Below are positions 42,000-50,552 of a DNA stretch of 63,127 nucleotides, one piece after another. The position numbers and the translations under genes are program-made. The stretch's first letter is position 1. Every line of letters begins with the position of its first letter. A model generated the notes under the pieces. It did no database searches. It saw nothing but the letters and a program-made list of their open reading frames with translations, and was not told the DNA's origin. Location of the stretch: the NCBI GenBank assembly GCA_022827945.1, contig JAJEIT010000009.1, positions 1 to 63,127 of the forward strand, given 5' to 3'. This DNA comes from Dehalococcoidia bacterium (lineage in GTDB: Bacteria; Chloroflexota; Dehalococcoidia; Tepidiformales; Tepidiformaceae).

Positions 42000-43619
42000 A
42001 TGAAGGTCGCCGATGCCGTAGCCGAGATCCTGAAGCGCGAGGGCGTCGAGTTCCTCGTCGCCTACCCCGTCAACCCCATCATCGAGGCGGCCGCACGCGC
42101 CGACGTGCGCACGATCATCGTCCGCCAGGAGCGCGTCGGCCTGCACATGGCCGACGCCTTCAGCCGCGTGAACTCGGGCGATCGCATCGGGGTGTTCGCC
42201 ATGCAGCACGGCCCCGGCGCTGAGAACGCCTTCGGCGGCGTCGCCCAGGCCTACGGCGATTCCGTCCCCATCCTCGTCATGCCCGGCGGCTATGCCCGCC
42301 GCATCACCAACACCGCCCCCAACTTCAACTCCTTCCTCAACTTCCAGCACGTCACCAAGTGGACCGAGCAGGTCACCCTCGGCTCCACCGTCCCCGACGT
42401 CATGCGCCGCGCCTTCACCCAGGTCCGCAACGGTCGTCCCCGCCCCGTCCTCATCGAGATCCCCGGCGACGTCTTCCAGGAGGATGTCCCCGACGACTTC
42501 GCCTACGAGCCCGCCCCCGCCCTCCGCTCCGGGCCCGACCCCGCAGCCGTGAAGACCGTGGCCGAGGTGCTCCCCAATGCCGAGCGGCCCGTCATCTACG
42601 CCGGTCAGGGCGTCCACTACGCGAAGGCCTGGGACGAGCTGCGCCAGCTCGCCGAGCGCCTCCAGATTCCCGTCACGACCAGCCTCCAGGGCAAGAGCGC
42701 CTTCCCCGAGAACCACCCCCTCTCCCTCGGCTCCGGCGGCCGCGCCATCCCGCGCGCCGTCCACGAGTTCCTCCAGGACGCCGACGTCATCTTCGGCATC
42801 GGCTGCAGCTTCGCCGCCACCGGCTTCGGCGTCGCCATGCCGAAGGGCAAGACCATCATTCACGCCACCCTCGACCCGGCCGACATCAACAAGGACGTCG
42901 CCTCCGCCCACGCCCTCATCGGCGACGCGAAGCTGACGCTCGACGCCCTCCTCTGCGAGCTCGACGGCGTAAGTGCCTCCCGCGACGGCGTCACGGACCG
43001 CATCGCCACCATCAAGGCGGACTGGCTGGAGCAGTGGAAACCGAAGCTGACCGACGACTCCTCCCCCCTCTCGCCCTACCGCGTCATCTGGGACCTGCTC
43101 CAGACCGTCGACGTCGACAACACCATCATCACGCACGACGCCGGCAGCCCCCGCGACCAGCTCTCCCCCTTCTGGGAGAGCCGCACGCCCCTCAGCTACA
43201 TCGGCTGGGGCAAGACGACCCAGCTCGGGACCGGCCTCGGCTACGCCATGGGCGCCAAGCTCGCCCGCCCCGACCAGCTCTGCATCAACGTCTGGGGCGA
43301 CGCCGCCATCGGCTTCACCGGCATGGACTTCGAGACGGCCGTGCGCGAGCGCATCCCCATCCTCTCCGTCCTCCTCAACAACTTCTCCATGGCCATCGAG
43401 CTGCCGATCATGCAGGCCGCCACGGAGAAGTACCGCAGCACCGACATCAGCGGGAACTACGCCGACATGGCCAAGGCCTTCGGCGGCTACGGCGAACGCG
43501 TCACCGACGCCGCCGAGATCGTCCCCGCCATCAAACGCGGCATCGCCCAGACCGAAGCCGGCAACCCGGCGTTGCTCGAGTTCATTACCCAGAAGGAAAT
43601 CGAAATCTCGAAGTTCTAG
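42000..43619 (+). CDS. Thiamine-pyrophosphate-dependent enzyme, acetolactate-synthase-like (copy 2)
   Basis: This 539-residue protein is a paralogue of the enzyme at 19293-20924. The N-domain glutamate is in R-Q-E-R-V-G-L-H-M-A-D-A-F-S-R, and the C domain has G-D-A-A-I-G ending in L-L-N-N. The two share unusual blocks such as I-G-W-G-K-T-T and H-D-A-G-x-P-R-D, suggesting one subfamily with related substrates; by eye about 40-45% of positions agree in the N domain. The ATG at 42000 follows AAGGGGG. Neither lies near branched-chain amino-acid genes, so the reaction stays open. Confidence 0.87.
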   Translation: MKVADAVAEILKREGVEFLVAYPVNPIIEAAARADVRTIIVRQERVGLHMADAFSRVNSGDRIGVFAMQHGPGAENAFGGVAQAYGDSVPILVMPGGYARRITNTAPNFNSFLNFQHVTKWTEQVTLGSTVPDVMRRAFTQVRNGRPRPVLIEIPGDVFQEDVPDDFAYEPAPALRSGPDPAAVKTVAEVLPNAERPVIYAGQGVHYAKAWDELRQLAERLQIPVTTSLQGKSAFPENHPLSLGSGGRAIPRAVHEFLQDADVIFGIGCSFAATGFGVAMPKGKTIIHATLDPADINKDVASAHALIGDAKLTLDALLCELDGVSASRDGVTDRIATIKADWLEQWKPKLTDDSSPLSPYRVIWDLLQTVDVDNTIITHDAGSPRDQLSPFWESRTPLSYIGWGKTTQLGTGLGYAMGAKLARPDQLCINVWGDAAIGFTGMDFETAVRERIPILSVLLNNFSMAIELPIMQAATEKYRSTDISGNYADMAKAFGGYGERVTDAAEIVPAIKRGIAQTEAGNPALLEFITQKEIEISKF

Positions 43620-43648
43620 GGGAAGCGCAGGGCGTCTGCGTCTGGCCG

Positions 43649-43897
43649 CTACGTCACCAGCGCCGCGACCGCCACGGCGACGGTCGCAATGCCAACGTTG
43701 AGAGCCGCCACCACGCTGATGATCCTGAGTTGCGCGCTGGCCAGTTCCGTTCGGACTATGGCCAGCTCAGCCTGGAGGATTTCGCGCGTGACGAAGGGGC
43801 TCAGGATCTCCACGACCGCATTGGCGGCGGGTTCGTCCATGCCGCCCTCGCGCAGCCGGTGGTACGCCTCACGCGAGTCGAACGCTGCAGTTGCCAC
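43649..43897 (-). CDS. Small coiled-coil membrane protein, CCDC90/DUF1640-like (paralogue)
   Basis: This 82-residue protein has the same layout as the one at 21802: F-D-S-R-E-A-Y-H-R-L-R-E-G-G-M-D-E-P-A-A, a short amphipathic region beginning V-T-R-E-I-L, and a C-terminal membrane helix. It lies tail-to-tail 29 bases from the second TPP enzyme. Function unknown. Confidence 0.7.
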   Translation of the reverse strand: MATAAFDSREAYHRLREGGMDEPAANAVVEILSPFVTREILQAELAIVRTELASAQLRIISVVAALNVGIATVAVAVAALVT

Positions 43898-43962
43898 GCC
43901 ATTCCTCCCGGCACAGCTATGCTACACGCTAAGCATGTCAGAAACAAGCCTTGCCAGGGGAA

Positions 43963-44439
43963 TCACGGCGCCCCGCGCTCCAGCCGCAGGTCGCGCACGA
44001 CCGCGATCTCGCGGCAGTCCGTGAAGAACGGGCAGCGCACGCACTCGTTCCACACCTTCTGGGGGAAGTCCATCACGTTCGCGAGCACGAAGCCTTGGCG
44101 CTCGAAGAAGCCGGGCTGGTATGTGAGCGCGAACACGCGCTCGATGCCCATCTCCCGCCCTTCCTCGACGCACTCCTGCACGATCGTCGCGCCTACGCCC
44201 TTGCCGTGCTGGTCCTCGCGCACGGCCAGCGAGCGGATCTCGGCGAGGTCGCTCCCCATGATGTGGAGCGAGCCACACCCCACCACCTCGCCCCCCTCGC
44301 GGGCGACCTTGAAGTCGCGGATTGCCTCGTGAATCTCCCCGAGCGGGCGTTCGAGCATCTCGCCACGCTGCGCCCAGTCGTCGATCAGGGCGTGGATGGC
44401 GTCGGCATCGCTCAGGCGGGCCGGTTCGACACAGACCAT
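43963..44439 (-). CDS. ArgA-like GNAT N-acetyltransferase (probable N-acetylglutamate synthase)
   Basis: This 158-residue GNAT protein matches the short stand-alone N-acetylglutamate synthase clade used for arginine biosynthesis. The diagnostic blocks are A-E-I-R-S-L-A-V near residue 68, the acetyl-CoA loop Q-H-G-K-G-V-G-A, F-A-L-T-Y-Q-P-G-F-F-E-R-Q-G-F, and the cysteine-bearing tail V-W-N-E-C-V-R-C-P-F-F-T-D-C. No other arg gene is in the window. A GGAGG site precedes the ATG. Another acetyl acceptor cannot be ruled out. Confidence 0.8.
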   Translation of the reverse strand: MVCVEPARLSDADAIHALIDDWAQRGEMLERPLGEIHEAIRDFKVAREGGEVVGCGSLHIMGSDLAEIRSLAVREDQHGKGVGATIVQECVEEGREMGIERVFALTYQPGFFERQGFVLANVMDFPQKVWNECVRCPFFTDCREIAVVRDLRLERGAP

Positions 44440-44516
44440 TGGAAAACCTCCAGCTACGCGGGACGGAACGGCTGACGAGGCTCAGGCGCGAGGCCCGGCC
44501 CCGGCTCCGCCGCGCG

Positions 44517-44542
44517 CCAGGGCGGCGTTTGCGCCGCCCTGG
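44517..44542. other. Strong hairpin in a divergent intergenic region
   Basis: CCAGGGCGGCG (44517-44527) and CGCCGCCCTGG (44532-44542) form an 11-bp perfect stem with loop TTTG. It lies upstream of both flanking genes (acetyltransferase leftward, formyltransferase-like rightward) and has no T-run on either side, so it is not a standard terminator. It may be part of a 5' leader structure. The rest of this 227-base gap shows a -10-like TAGGCT at 44628-44633 but nothing else I can name. Confidence 0.5.
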
Positions 44543-44666
44543 GGGGCTCCTTCGGATACTGGTCGCTGCAGCATCGTAGGGTGAGTGTAGGCCCCTACGG
44601 GCCTTACACGCTCGCCCACCCCGCTGGTAGGCTCCCGCTGAGCCGACTGGGCCCCGGAGGAAAGGT

Positions 44667-45587
44667 ATGCGCGTCTCGATCATCGGTCAGGCCGCCTTCG
44701 GGGAAGCCGTGCTCAAACGCCTCCTCGAGGACGGCGTCGAGATCGTCGCCGCCTCCGCCCCCGAGCCCCGCGAGGGAGGCCGGCCCGACCCGCTCTGGGT
44801 CGCCGCCGAGGAAGCCGGCCTCGCGCCCATCGATACCGCCACCCTCAAGGGCGAGGAGGGCCTCAACGCCTGGAAAGCCGCCGGCGCCGAGCTCGGCGTC
44901 ATGGCCTTCGTCACCGAGATGCTGCCCGAGGAAGCCCTCACCGCCCCGGCGCACGGCACGATCCAGTACCACCCCAGCCTCCTCCCCCTCCACCGTGGCT
45001 CCTCCGCCATGAACTGGCCCATCATCTTCGGCCGCACCGAGACCGGCCTCAGCATCTTCTGGCCCGACAAGGGCATGGACACCGGTCCCGTCCTTCTCCA
45101 GAAGACCTGCGAGATCGGTCCCGACGACACCCTCGGCTCCCTCTACTTCGAGCGCCTCTTCCCCATGGGCGTCGATGCCATGGCCGAGGCTGTCGCCCTC
45201 GTCGATTCCGGTGATGCGCCCCGCATCGAGCAGGACCACTCGCTCTCGACCTACGAGCCCCCCTGCGGCGAGGAGCACGCCCGCGTCCCCTGGCACCTCC
45301 CCGCCCGGCAAGTGTACGACCTCATCCGCGGCTGCAACCCCCAGCCCGGCGCCTGGACCACCCGCCGCGGCGGCGAGCGCCTGGGCGTCTTCGACAGCAC
45401 CCTCTCCATCGAGAACGCTCCCGGCATGCCCGGCGCCGTCCTCGCCCTTGAGGAGGACCACATCGACGTCCGCCTCAACGGCGGCGTCCTCCACGTGAAG
45501 CGGGTGCAGCCCCAGGGCGCACGCAAGGTGAACGCCGGCGAGTGGGCCGCCGAGATCGGGCTGAAGGTGGGCGCCCGCTTCCGCTAG
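44667..45587 (+). CDS. Formyltetrahydrofolate hydrolase/formyltransferase-like protein (ALDH1L1 N-domain type)
   Basis: This 306-residue protein has the formyltransferase fold: a Rossmann-like N domain and an Fmt-type C domain after about residue 205. The active-site motif is I-Q-Y-H-P-S-L-L-P-L-H-R-G, and the second is F-W-P-D-K-G-M-D-T-G-P. It resembles the 10-formyl-THF hydrolase domain of eukaryotic ALDH1L1 (opening I-G-Q-x-x-F-G, then G-L-S-I-F-W, then the L-L-Q-K block) more than Met-tRNA formyltransferase. It probably hydrolyses or transfers the formyl group of 10-formyl-THF. No aldehyde dehydrogenase is fused or adjacent. A GGAGGAAAGG site precedes the ATG. Confidence 0.8.
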   Translation: MRVSIIGQAAFGEAVLKRLLEDGVEIVAASAPEPREGGRPDPLWVAAEEAGLAPIDTATLKGEEGLNAWKAAGAELGVMAFVTEMLPEEALTAPAHGTIQYHPSLLPLHRGSSAMNWPIIFGRTETGLSIFWPDKGMDTGPVLLQKTCEIGPDDTLGSLYFERLFPMGVDAMAEAVALVDSGDAPRIEQDHSLSTYEPPCGEEHARVPWHLPARQVYDLIRGCNPQPGAWTTRRGGERLGVFDSTLSIENAPGMPGAVLALEEDHIDVRLNGGVLHVKRVQPQGARKVNAGEWAAEIGLKVGARFR

Positions 45588-45599
45588 GGTTTCTGGACC

Positions 45600-48500
45600 C
45601 TAGGGTTCCTCGGAGTCGTCGGGCTCATCCGGCTCGATGGGCTCCGGCGGCCCCTCGTCGAACGGAATGCTCGGCGATGTGGGACTGGAGGTCACCGTCC
45701 GCAGGGGAGGCGTCGGTGCTCCGTCGTTCAGGTTCACCTGGATCGTGGAGCGCAGCGGCGCCAGCAGCCCCTGGCGCGCCGTCAGCCGCAACGTGTACAC
45801 CCGCGGCGCGAATTCCTCCAGCTCGATCGTGCCCAGCAACTCGCTCAACACGTTCTCCTCGCCCGACGCGAGCACCATCCAGTCGTCCTCCCCGGGATTG
45901 GCCCCCGGACCGATCTCCAGCAGCCACTCGGTCAGCTGTCCAACGTTCACGCTGCCCAGCACCTGTGTCCCCAGCCCCACTGTCGAGCTGCGAGGCGGCC
46001 AGGCGATCTCCACGGCCCGCAGGCCCGTGCTCTGCTCCTCCGGCATCAGCGGGATGAACACGTCCAGGTCCTCGGGGGGTTCCGTCACCAGCTTGATCGC
46101 AAGCTCGGGCTCCCACTCCGGAAGCTTCACGAAGCGCTGGACCTCCCGGAAGCGCAGCGGCGTCTTGCTCGATGCCAGCAGCCCGTTGCGCGTGTCGATC
46201 ACCGCCACCTCGCACGGTTCCTCGTACTCGACATCCGTGCGGACCCACGCCTCCACAACCTGCTCGCAGCCTCCCTCGAGGATGCGGTCGGTCGCGGGCG
46301 TGTTGAAGTCCTGCAGCTCGACATTGTCGGGCTGAAGCTCCTCGAAGTCGGCAATCCCCTCGATTCGATCTTCCTCCAGCAGGTAGCCGTGGTACTCCCC
46401 CATCCAGTTCTTGAAGAGCCACAGCGTCGTGCGGGCCGAGGCGTATTCGCCGCTGCGCCCGTCGATCACGAGCTCGTTCGTGGCGTTGCCGATCCAGACC
46501 GCCGTGGCGGCGTGACGCGAGTAGCCGTTCATCCACGTCTCCAGCGTGTCGTTCGCATCCAGCGGCCCCTGCTGCGTGCCCGTCTTGATCCCCACCGGGA
46601 GCTTCTCGCCGTTCACGAACGTGTCCAGCCGGATGTCCTCGTTGCTCTCGCCGCAGCTCCAGATGACGAAGCGCGCCGTGCAGTCCGACATGATGCTGTG
46701 AAGCAGCCAGACGCTCCCCGCATCGACCGTGCGAATCCGCTGCGGCCCCTGGTGCTGGAAGATGACGCGGTTGTTGATGTCCCGCACCTCGAGCACCACC
46801 ACCGGGTCGAGCGGCCGCGTTCCCGGCAGCCTCAGGTGTCCGCGCTGGAAGTCGAGCTTCTGCTGGAGCGCGTTCTCGTAGTCGACCCCCTCGTCGAAGG
46901 CGGTGTTGTTGAGGGTGTCCGGGGCGACCGTCGTGGCGTGGTGGGGAACCCCCACCATCACCCCCATGTTGGCGATCGTCGCGTTCATGTAGGCCATGTC
47001 GACCGCGCGGATGTTGGCGCCGCCCGTCGCGATCGAAGCGCCGTAGTAGATGTCGAGGTGCGACACGAACGTGGGGTCGAACTGCTGGTCGATCGTCGTG
47101 ATCCCGAGCAGCTTCGCCATCGTGATCACGTTCTCGATGCCCGCCTCCTGCGCCGCCCGGTAGGCGGCCACGTTCTGCGAGCCCCCCAGCGCCGCCCGCG
47201 CCGAGATCAGCCCCTCCGTGCGAGGCTCGGTCCGCGGGTTAACGATCTCGACGTCCTCGCCCTCCAGCTCCAGCGGGTTCGTATCCCAGAGGATGCTCAT
47301 GGGCGCCTTTTGCGCGTACTCGAACCAGGCCAGGTAGACCGCCGGCTTGAACGCCGACCCCGGCTGGTTGATCTCCACCAGCTGGTCGACGTTGCCCGCC
47401 ACCCGCGGGTCTGCCGTGACCGCTGGGTCGCGGTTGGGCGCGTAGACCAGCAGCTCACCCGTCTCCGGCTCAATCGTCACGATCGCCGCGTTGTGGCACT
47501 CGCAGCCAGCCTCCAGCCCTCGCTCGATCGCCTCCCGGGCCATCGCCAGCGCATCCTGGGTTGCCGTCCAGTCGAGCGTCGTGCGAACCGTCCAGCCGGC
47601 GCTGTGCACGCTCGTGAGGCAGTCGTCCACGTTCTCGAGCCTCGGCAGCAGTCCCGCTTCGCACATGCGCACCAGCCGCGGCTCCACCTGGTTGTCGATG
47701 AACGCCGATGCGTCCTGGGCTGCGGTCGTCGCGGCCGGGTACACGTAGAGGGTTTCCGCCTTTGCATCCGACGCCTCCGAGAACGTGATCCAGCCGTGGG
47801 TCACCATCAGGTCGATCACGTCCTCCTGGCGGGCCTTCGCCGGGCCGCCCACGGTCATCCGCCCGAGCGAGTCGAGAACGCAGTTGTCCTCGTCGTCCCG
47901 CAGACAGTTCAGCCGCGGGTGGTACAGCGTCGGGAACTGCGGAATCCCCGCCAGCATCGCCGACTCCGCCAGCGTCAGGTCGGCCGCATCCTTGCGGAAG
48001 TACCCCTGCGCCGCCGCCTGCACCCCCACGTAGCGGTCCGCGTACGAGATCTGGTTCAGGTACCAGGTGAGGATCTGGACCTTCGTGTAGTCCTGCTCCA
48101 GCTCGATCGCGTAGGCGATCTCGCGCAGCTTCCGGTCGACCGTGCGTTCGGCCACGCAGGGATCGTCGGGATCGGTGAAGCTCCCGCAGATATAGACGTT
48201 CTTGATCAGCTGCTGCGTAATCGAAGAACCGCCCGTCCCCGTGCCAATGCCCCCGCCGACGTAGTTCTCCCACGCAGCCCGCGCCAGGCCCCGGTAGTTC
48301 ACCCCGGGATGTGTCCAGAAGGCGTTGTCCTCCGTCGAGACGGTGGCGTCGATCATGCTCTGCGAGATGTCTTCCAGCGCCACGGGATGAAGGAGCTGTT
48401 GTGCCGGATTGGTCAACACCCCCAGCTCGACCTCGCCCGTGCGGTCGAAGATGCGCGTGATCCCCACCTGCCGCTCGATCAGCAGGTCCTCGATCGGCAC

Positions 48501-48677
48501 GTAGTCCCGGGCGTAGTGCTGGTAGACCGCGAAGACGCTGCCCGCCCCGGCCGCCAGCGTGGCCGAACCGATGAACCCCACGACCAGCACGAGGATCGCC
48601 CAGATCGGGAGGCCGCCGCGCTTCTGCCGCGCCCGGCGCGCTCGCAGCCGGCGCCTGATGACGACCCGGCTAGACAT
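45600..48677 (-). CDS. Class A penicillin-binding protein (PBP1A-type)
   Basis: This 1025-residue bifunctional cell-wall enzyme has a short basic cytoplasmic tail and one membrane anchor (about residues 22-45). A GT51 glycosyltransferase domain follows, with E-D-N-A-F-W-T-H-P-G and G-G-S-S-I-T-Q-Q. The transpeptidase domain carries S-A-F-K (S-x-x-K), S-Q-N (S-x-N) and K-T-G-T. A long C-terminal region of about 250 residues is beta-rich and ends in a Pro/Glu/Asp tail, probably extracytoplasmic Ig-like modules. The ATG at 48677 is preferred over an upstream TTG at 48704. Confidence 0.93.
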   Translation of the reverse strand: MSSRVVIRRRLRARRARQKRGGLPIWAILVLVVGFIGSATLAAGAGSVFAVYQHYARDYVPIEDLLIERQVGITRIFDRTGEVELGVLTNPAQQLLHPVALEDISQSMIDATVSTEDNAFWTHPGVNYRGLARAAWENYVGGGIGTGTGGSSITQQLIKNVYICGSFTDPDDPCVAERTVDRKLREIAYAIELEQDYTKVQILTWYLNQISYADRYVGVQAAAQGYFRKDAADLTLAESAMLAGIPQFPTLYHPRLNCLRDDEDNCVLDSLGRMTVGGPAKARQEDVIDLMVTHGWITFSEASDAKAETLYVYPAATTAAQDASAFIDNQVEPRLVRMCEAGLLPRLENVDDCLTSVHSAGWTVRTTLDWTATQDALAMAREAIERGLEAGCECHNAAIVTIEPETGELLVYAPNRDPAVTADPRVAGNVDQLVEINQPGSAFKPAVYLAWFEYAQKAPMSILWDTNPLELEGEDVEIVNPRTEPRTEGLISARAALGGSQNVAAYRAAQEAGIENVITMAKLLGITTIDQQFDPTFVSHLDIYYGASIATGGANIRAVDMAYMNATIANMGVMVGVPHHATTVAPDTLNNTAFDEGVDYENALQQKLDFQRGHLRLPGTRPLDPVVVLEVRDINNRVIFQHQGPQRIRTVDAGSVWLLHSIMSDCTARFVIWSCGESNEDIRLDTFVNGEKLPVGIKTGTQQGPLDANDTLETWMNGYSRHAATAVWIGNATNELVIDGRSGEYASARTTLWLFKNWMGEYHGYLLEEDRIEGIADFEELQPDNVELQDFNTPATDRILEGGCEQVVEAWVRTDVEYEEPCEVAVIDTRNGLLASSKTPLRFREVQRFVKLPEWEPELAIKLVTEPPEDLDVFIPLMPEEQSTGLRAVEIAWPPRSSTVGLGTQVLGSVNVGQLTEWLLEIGPGANPGEDDWMVLASGEENVLSELLGTIELEEFAPRVYTLRLTARQGLLAPLRSTIQVNLNDGAPTPPLRTVTSSPTSPSIPFDEGPPEPIEPDEPDDSEEP

Positions 48678-48798
48678 CGTCGGAAGCGCAATCGGCTGGG
48701 GCAACGAACGGGATCACGTGCGAGGGATGGGCGGGGTGCCGCATCACCTTCGAGCCTAGCAAAGCGGCCCCTTGCGGGCACGTGCGGGAGGCCGTGTG

Positions 48799-48804
48799 TA
48801 CGAT
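48799..48804 (+). promoter_or_regulatory. -10 box of a probable leaderless promoter (gatC)
   Basis: TACGAT lies exactly 6 bases before the ATG of gatC at 48811, with no Shine-Dalgarno sequence in between. Confidence 0.5.
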
Positions 48805-48810
48805 CGGGCC

Positions 48811-49098
48811 ATGCCCATCTCTCGCGACCAGGTCGTTCACGTCGGCAGGCTCGCCCGCCTCGGGCTGACCGACGCCGAGATCGACCGCCTCACCCTGCAA
48901 CTCTCCGACATCCTCGACCATTTCGAGGCGCTGGCCGCCGTCGATACCGATGGCATCGAGCCCACCGCCCACCCTCTGCCCCTCCACAACGTCATGCGCA
49001 CCGACTCCGTCGCGCCGTCCCTGGCGCGTGACGATGCGCTCAGCAATGCGCCCGAGGTAGAAGACGGCCTTATCCGCGTGCGCGCCGTCCTCGAATGA
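48811..49098 (+). CDS. gatC: Asp-tRNA(Asn)/Glu-tRNA(Gln) amidotransferase subunit C
   Basis: This 95-residue protein stabilises the GatA-GatB complex that makes Gln-tRNA and Asn-tRNA by transamidation. The family pattern is clear: V-G-R-L-A-R-L-G-L-T-D near the N terminus, Q-L-S-D-I-L-D-H-F-E-A-L, and L-R/M-R-T-D at about 65-72. The start is set by homology. Its TGA overlaps the gatA start (ATGA). gatB is not in the window. Confidence 0.95.
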   Translation: MPISRDQVVHVGRLARLGLTDAEIDRLTLQLSDILDHFEALAAVDTDGIEPTAHPLPLHNVMRTDSVAPSLARDDALSNAPEVEDGLIRVRAVLE

Positions 49099-50552
49099 GC
49101 GAGCTCTGGGAGCTGACGGCGCACGAGGCCCAGGACGGCCTTCGCGCGAAGGAATTCTCGGCAGTCGAGCTGACGGAGTCGGTCCTCGCCCGCGTCGATG
49201 CCGTCGAGGACCGCGTCAACGCCTATATCACCCGCACCGATGAGGTCGCCCGCGAGCAGGCCCGCGAGGCCGACGCCCGCTTTGCCGCCGGCACCGCCAC
49301 CCCCCTCACCGGCATCCCCTTCGCCGTCAAGGACCTCATCGTCACGAAGGGCGTCCGCACGACCGCCGGCTCACACATGCTCGGCGACTTCGTGCCGCCC
49401 TACGACAGCCACGTCTACGAGCAGCTGAAGCGCGCCGGCGCCGTGATGATCGGCAAGGCGAACATGGACGAGTTCGCCATGGGCTCCAGCACCGAGCACT
49501 CCGCCTACGGCGCCACCCGCAACCCGTGGGACACCGACCGCGTGCCGGGGGGCAGCTCGGGTGGCTCCGCCGCCGCCGTGGCGGCAGGCGAGTGCATCGC
49601 CTCTCTCGGCAGCGACACGGGCGGCAGCATCCGCCAGCCCGCCGCACTCTGCGGCGTCGTCGGCCTCGACCCCACCTACGGGCGGGTCAGCCGCTTCGGC
49701 ATCATCGCCTTCGGTAGCTCCCTCGACCAGGTGGGGCCCATCGGCCGCGATGTCGAGGATGTCGCCACCATCCTCGACGGCATCGGCAGCCACGACCCCC
49801 GCGACTCGACCAGCGACCCCGCTCCCCGGCCGGACATGCGCCACTACCTCGGCCGCGACGTCGCCGGCAAGAAGATCGGCGTGCCCCGGGAGTACTTCAT
49901 CGAGGGCATGGAGGACGGCGTCCGCACCCGTATCGACGAAGCGCTCCGGCGTCTCGAGTCGCTGGGTTGCGAGATCGACACCGACCTCTCCCTGCCCATG
50001 ACCGAGCACGCCCTCGCCGTCTACTACCTCATCGCCCCCAGCGAGGCCAGCTCCAACCTCGCCCGCTACGACGGCGTCAAGTACGGCCTCAGCGAGCGCG
50101 GCGGCAGCATGTGGGAGAACATGGAGCAGACCCGCGAGCAGGGCTTCGGCGACGAGGTCAAGCGCCGCATCATGCTCGGCGTCTACGCCCTCAGCGCCGG
50201 CTACTACGACCAGTTCTACCTGAAGGCGCAGAAGGTCCGGACCCTGATCACCAACGAGTTTCGCGAAGCCTTCACGCGCTACGACGCCCTCGTGACCCCC
50301 ACAACCCCCGGCGTCGCCTTCCCCGTCGGTGACAAGCTCGACGACCCCTATGCCATGTACCTCAACGACATCTACACGCTCCCCAGCGCGGTCGCCGGCC
50401 TCCCCGCCCTCAGCCTCCCCTGCGGCCTCAGCGAAGGCCTGCCGGTGGGCCTCCAGATCATCGGAGACGTGGGCGCCGAGGGAACCATCCTCCAGATCGG
50501 CCACGCCTTCGAGGGAGCCCTCGACGAGGCCAACCGCCTCGCCCCGCTCTAG
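49095..50552 (+). CDS. gatA: Asp-tRNA(Asn)/Glu-tRNA(Gln) amidotransferase subunit A
   Basis: This 485-residue amidase releases ammonia from glutamine for the transamidation of misacylated tRNA. The amidase signature is G-G-S-S-G-G-S-A-A-A-V-A-A-G (about residues 152-165). The catalytic triad Lys is in F-A-V-K-D (near 79) and the Ser in G-S-D-T-G-G-S-I-R (near 176). It is coupled to gatC. Together they imply that this organism lacks GlnRS and/or AsnRS, as most bacteria do. The TAG stop shares CTAG with the convergent gene. Confidence 0.97.
   Translation: MSELWELTAHEAQDGLRAKEFSAVELTESVLARVDAVEDRVNAYITRTDEVAREQAREADARFAAGTATPLTGIPFAVKDLIVTKGVRTTAGSHMLGDFVPPYDSHVYEQLKRAGAVMIGKANMDEFAMGSSTEHSAYGATRNPWDTDRVPGGSSGGSAAAVAAGECIASLGSDTGGSIRQPAALCGVVGLDPTYGRVSRFGIIAFGSSLDQVGPIGRDVEDVATILDGIGSHDPRDSTSDPAPRPDMRHYLGRDVAGKKIGVPREYFIEGMEDGVRTRIDEALRRLESLGCEIDTDLSLPMTEHALAVYYLIAPSEASSNLARYDGVKYGLSERGGSMWENMEQTREQGFGDEVKRRIMLGVYALSAGYYDQFYLKAQKVRTLITNEFREAFTRYDALVTPTTPGVAFPVGDKLDDPYAMYLNDIYTLPSAVAGLPALSLPCGLSEGLPVGLQIIGDVGAEGTILQIGHAFEGALDEANRLAPL

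Noticed and set aside
44517-44542. Hairpin as an intrinsic terminator
   Set aside because: Both flanking genes are read away from it and it lacks a T-run on either strand.
44667-45587. Calling this gene fmt (Met-tRNA formyltransferase)
   Set aside because: N-terminal and central motifs fit the formyl-THF hydrolase domain of ALDH1L1-type proteins better; no def or priA neighbours.
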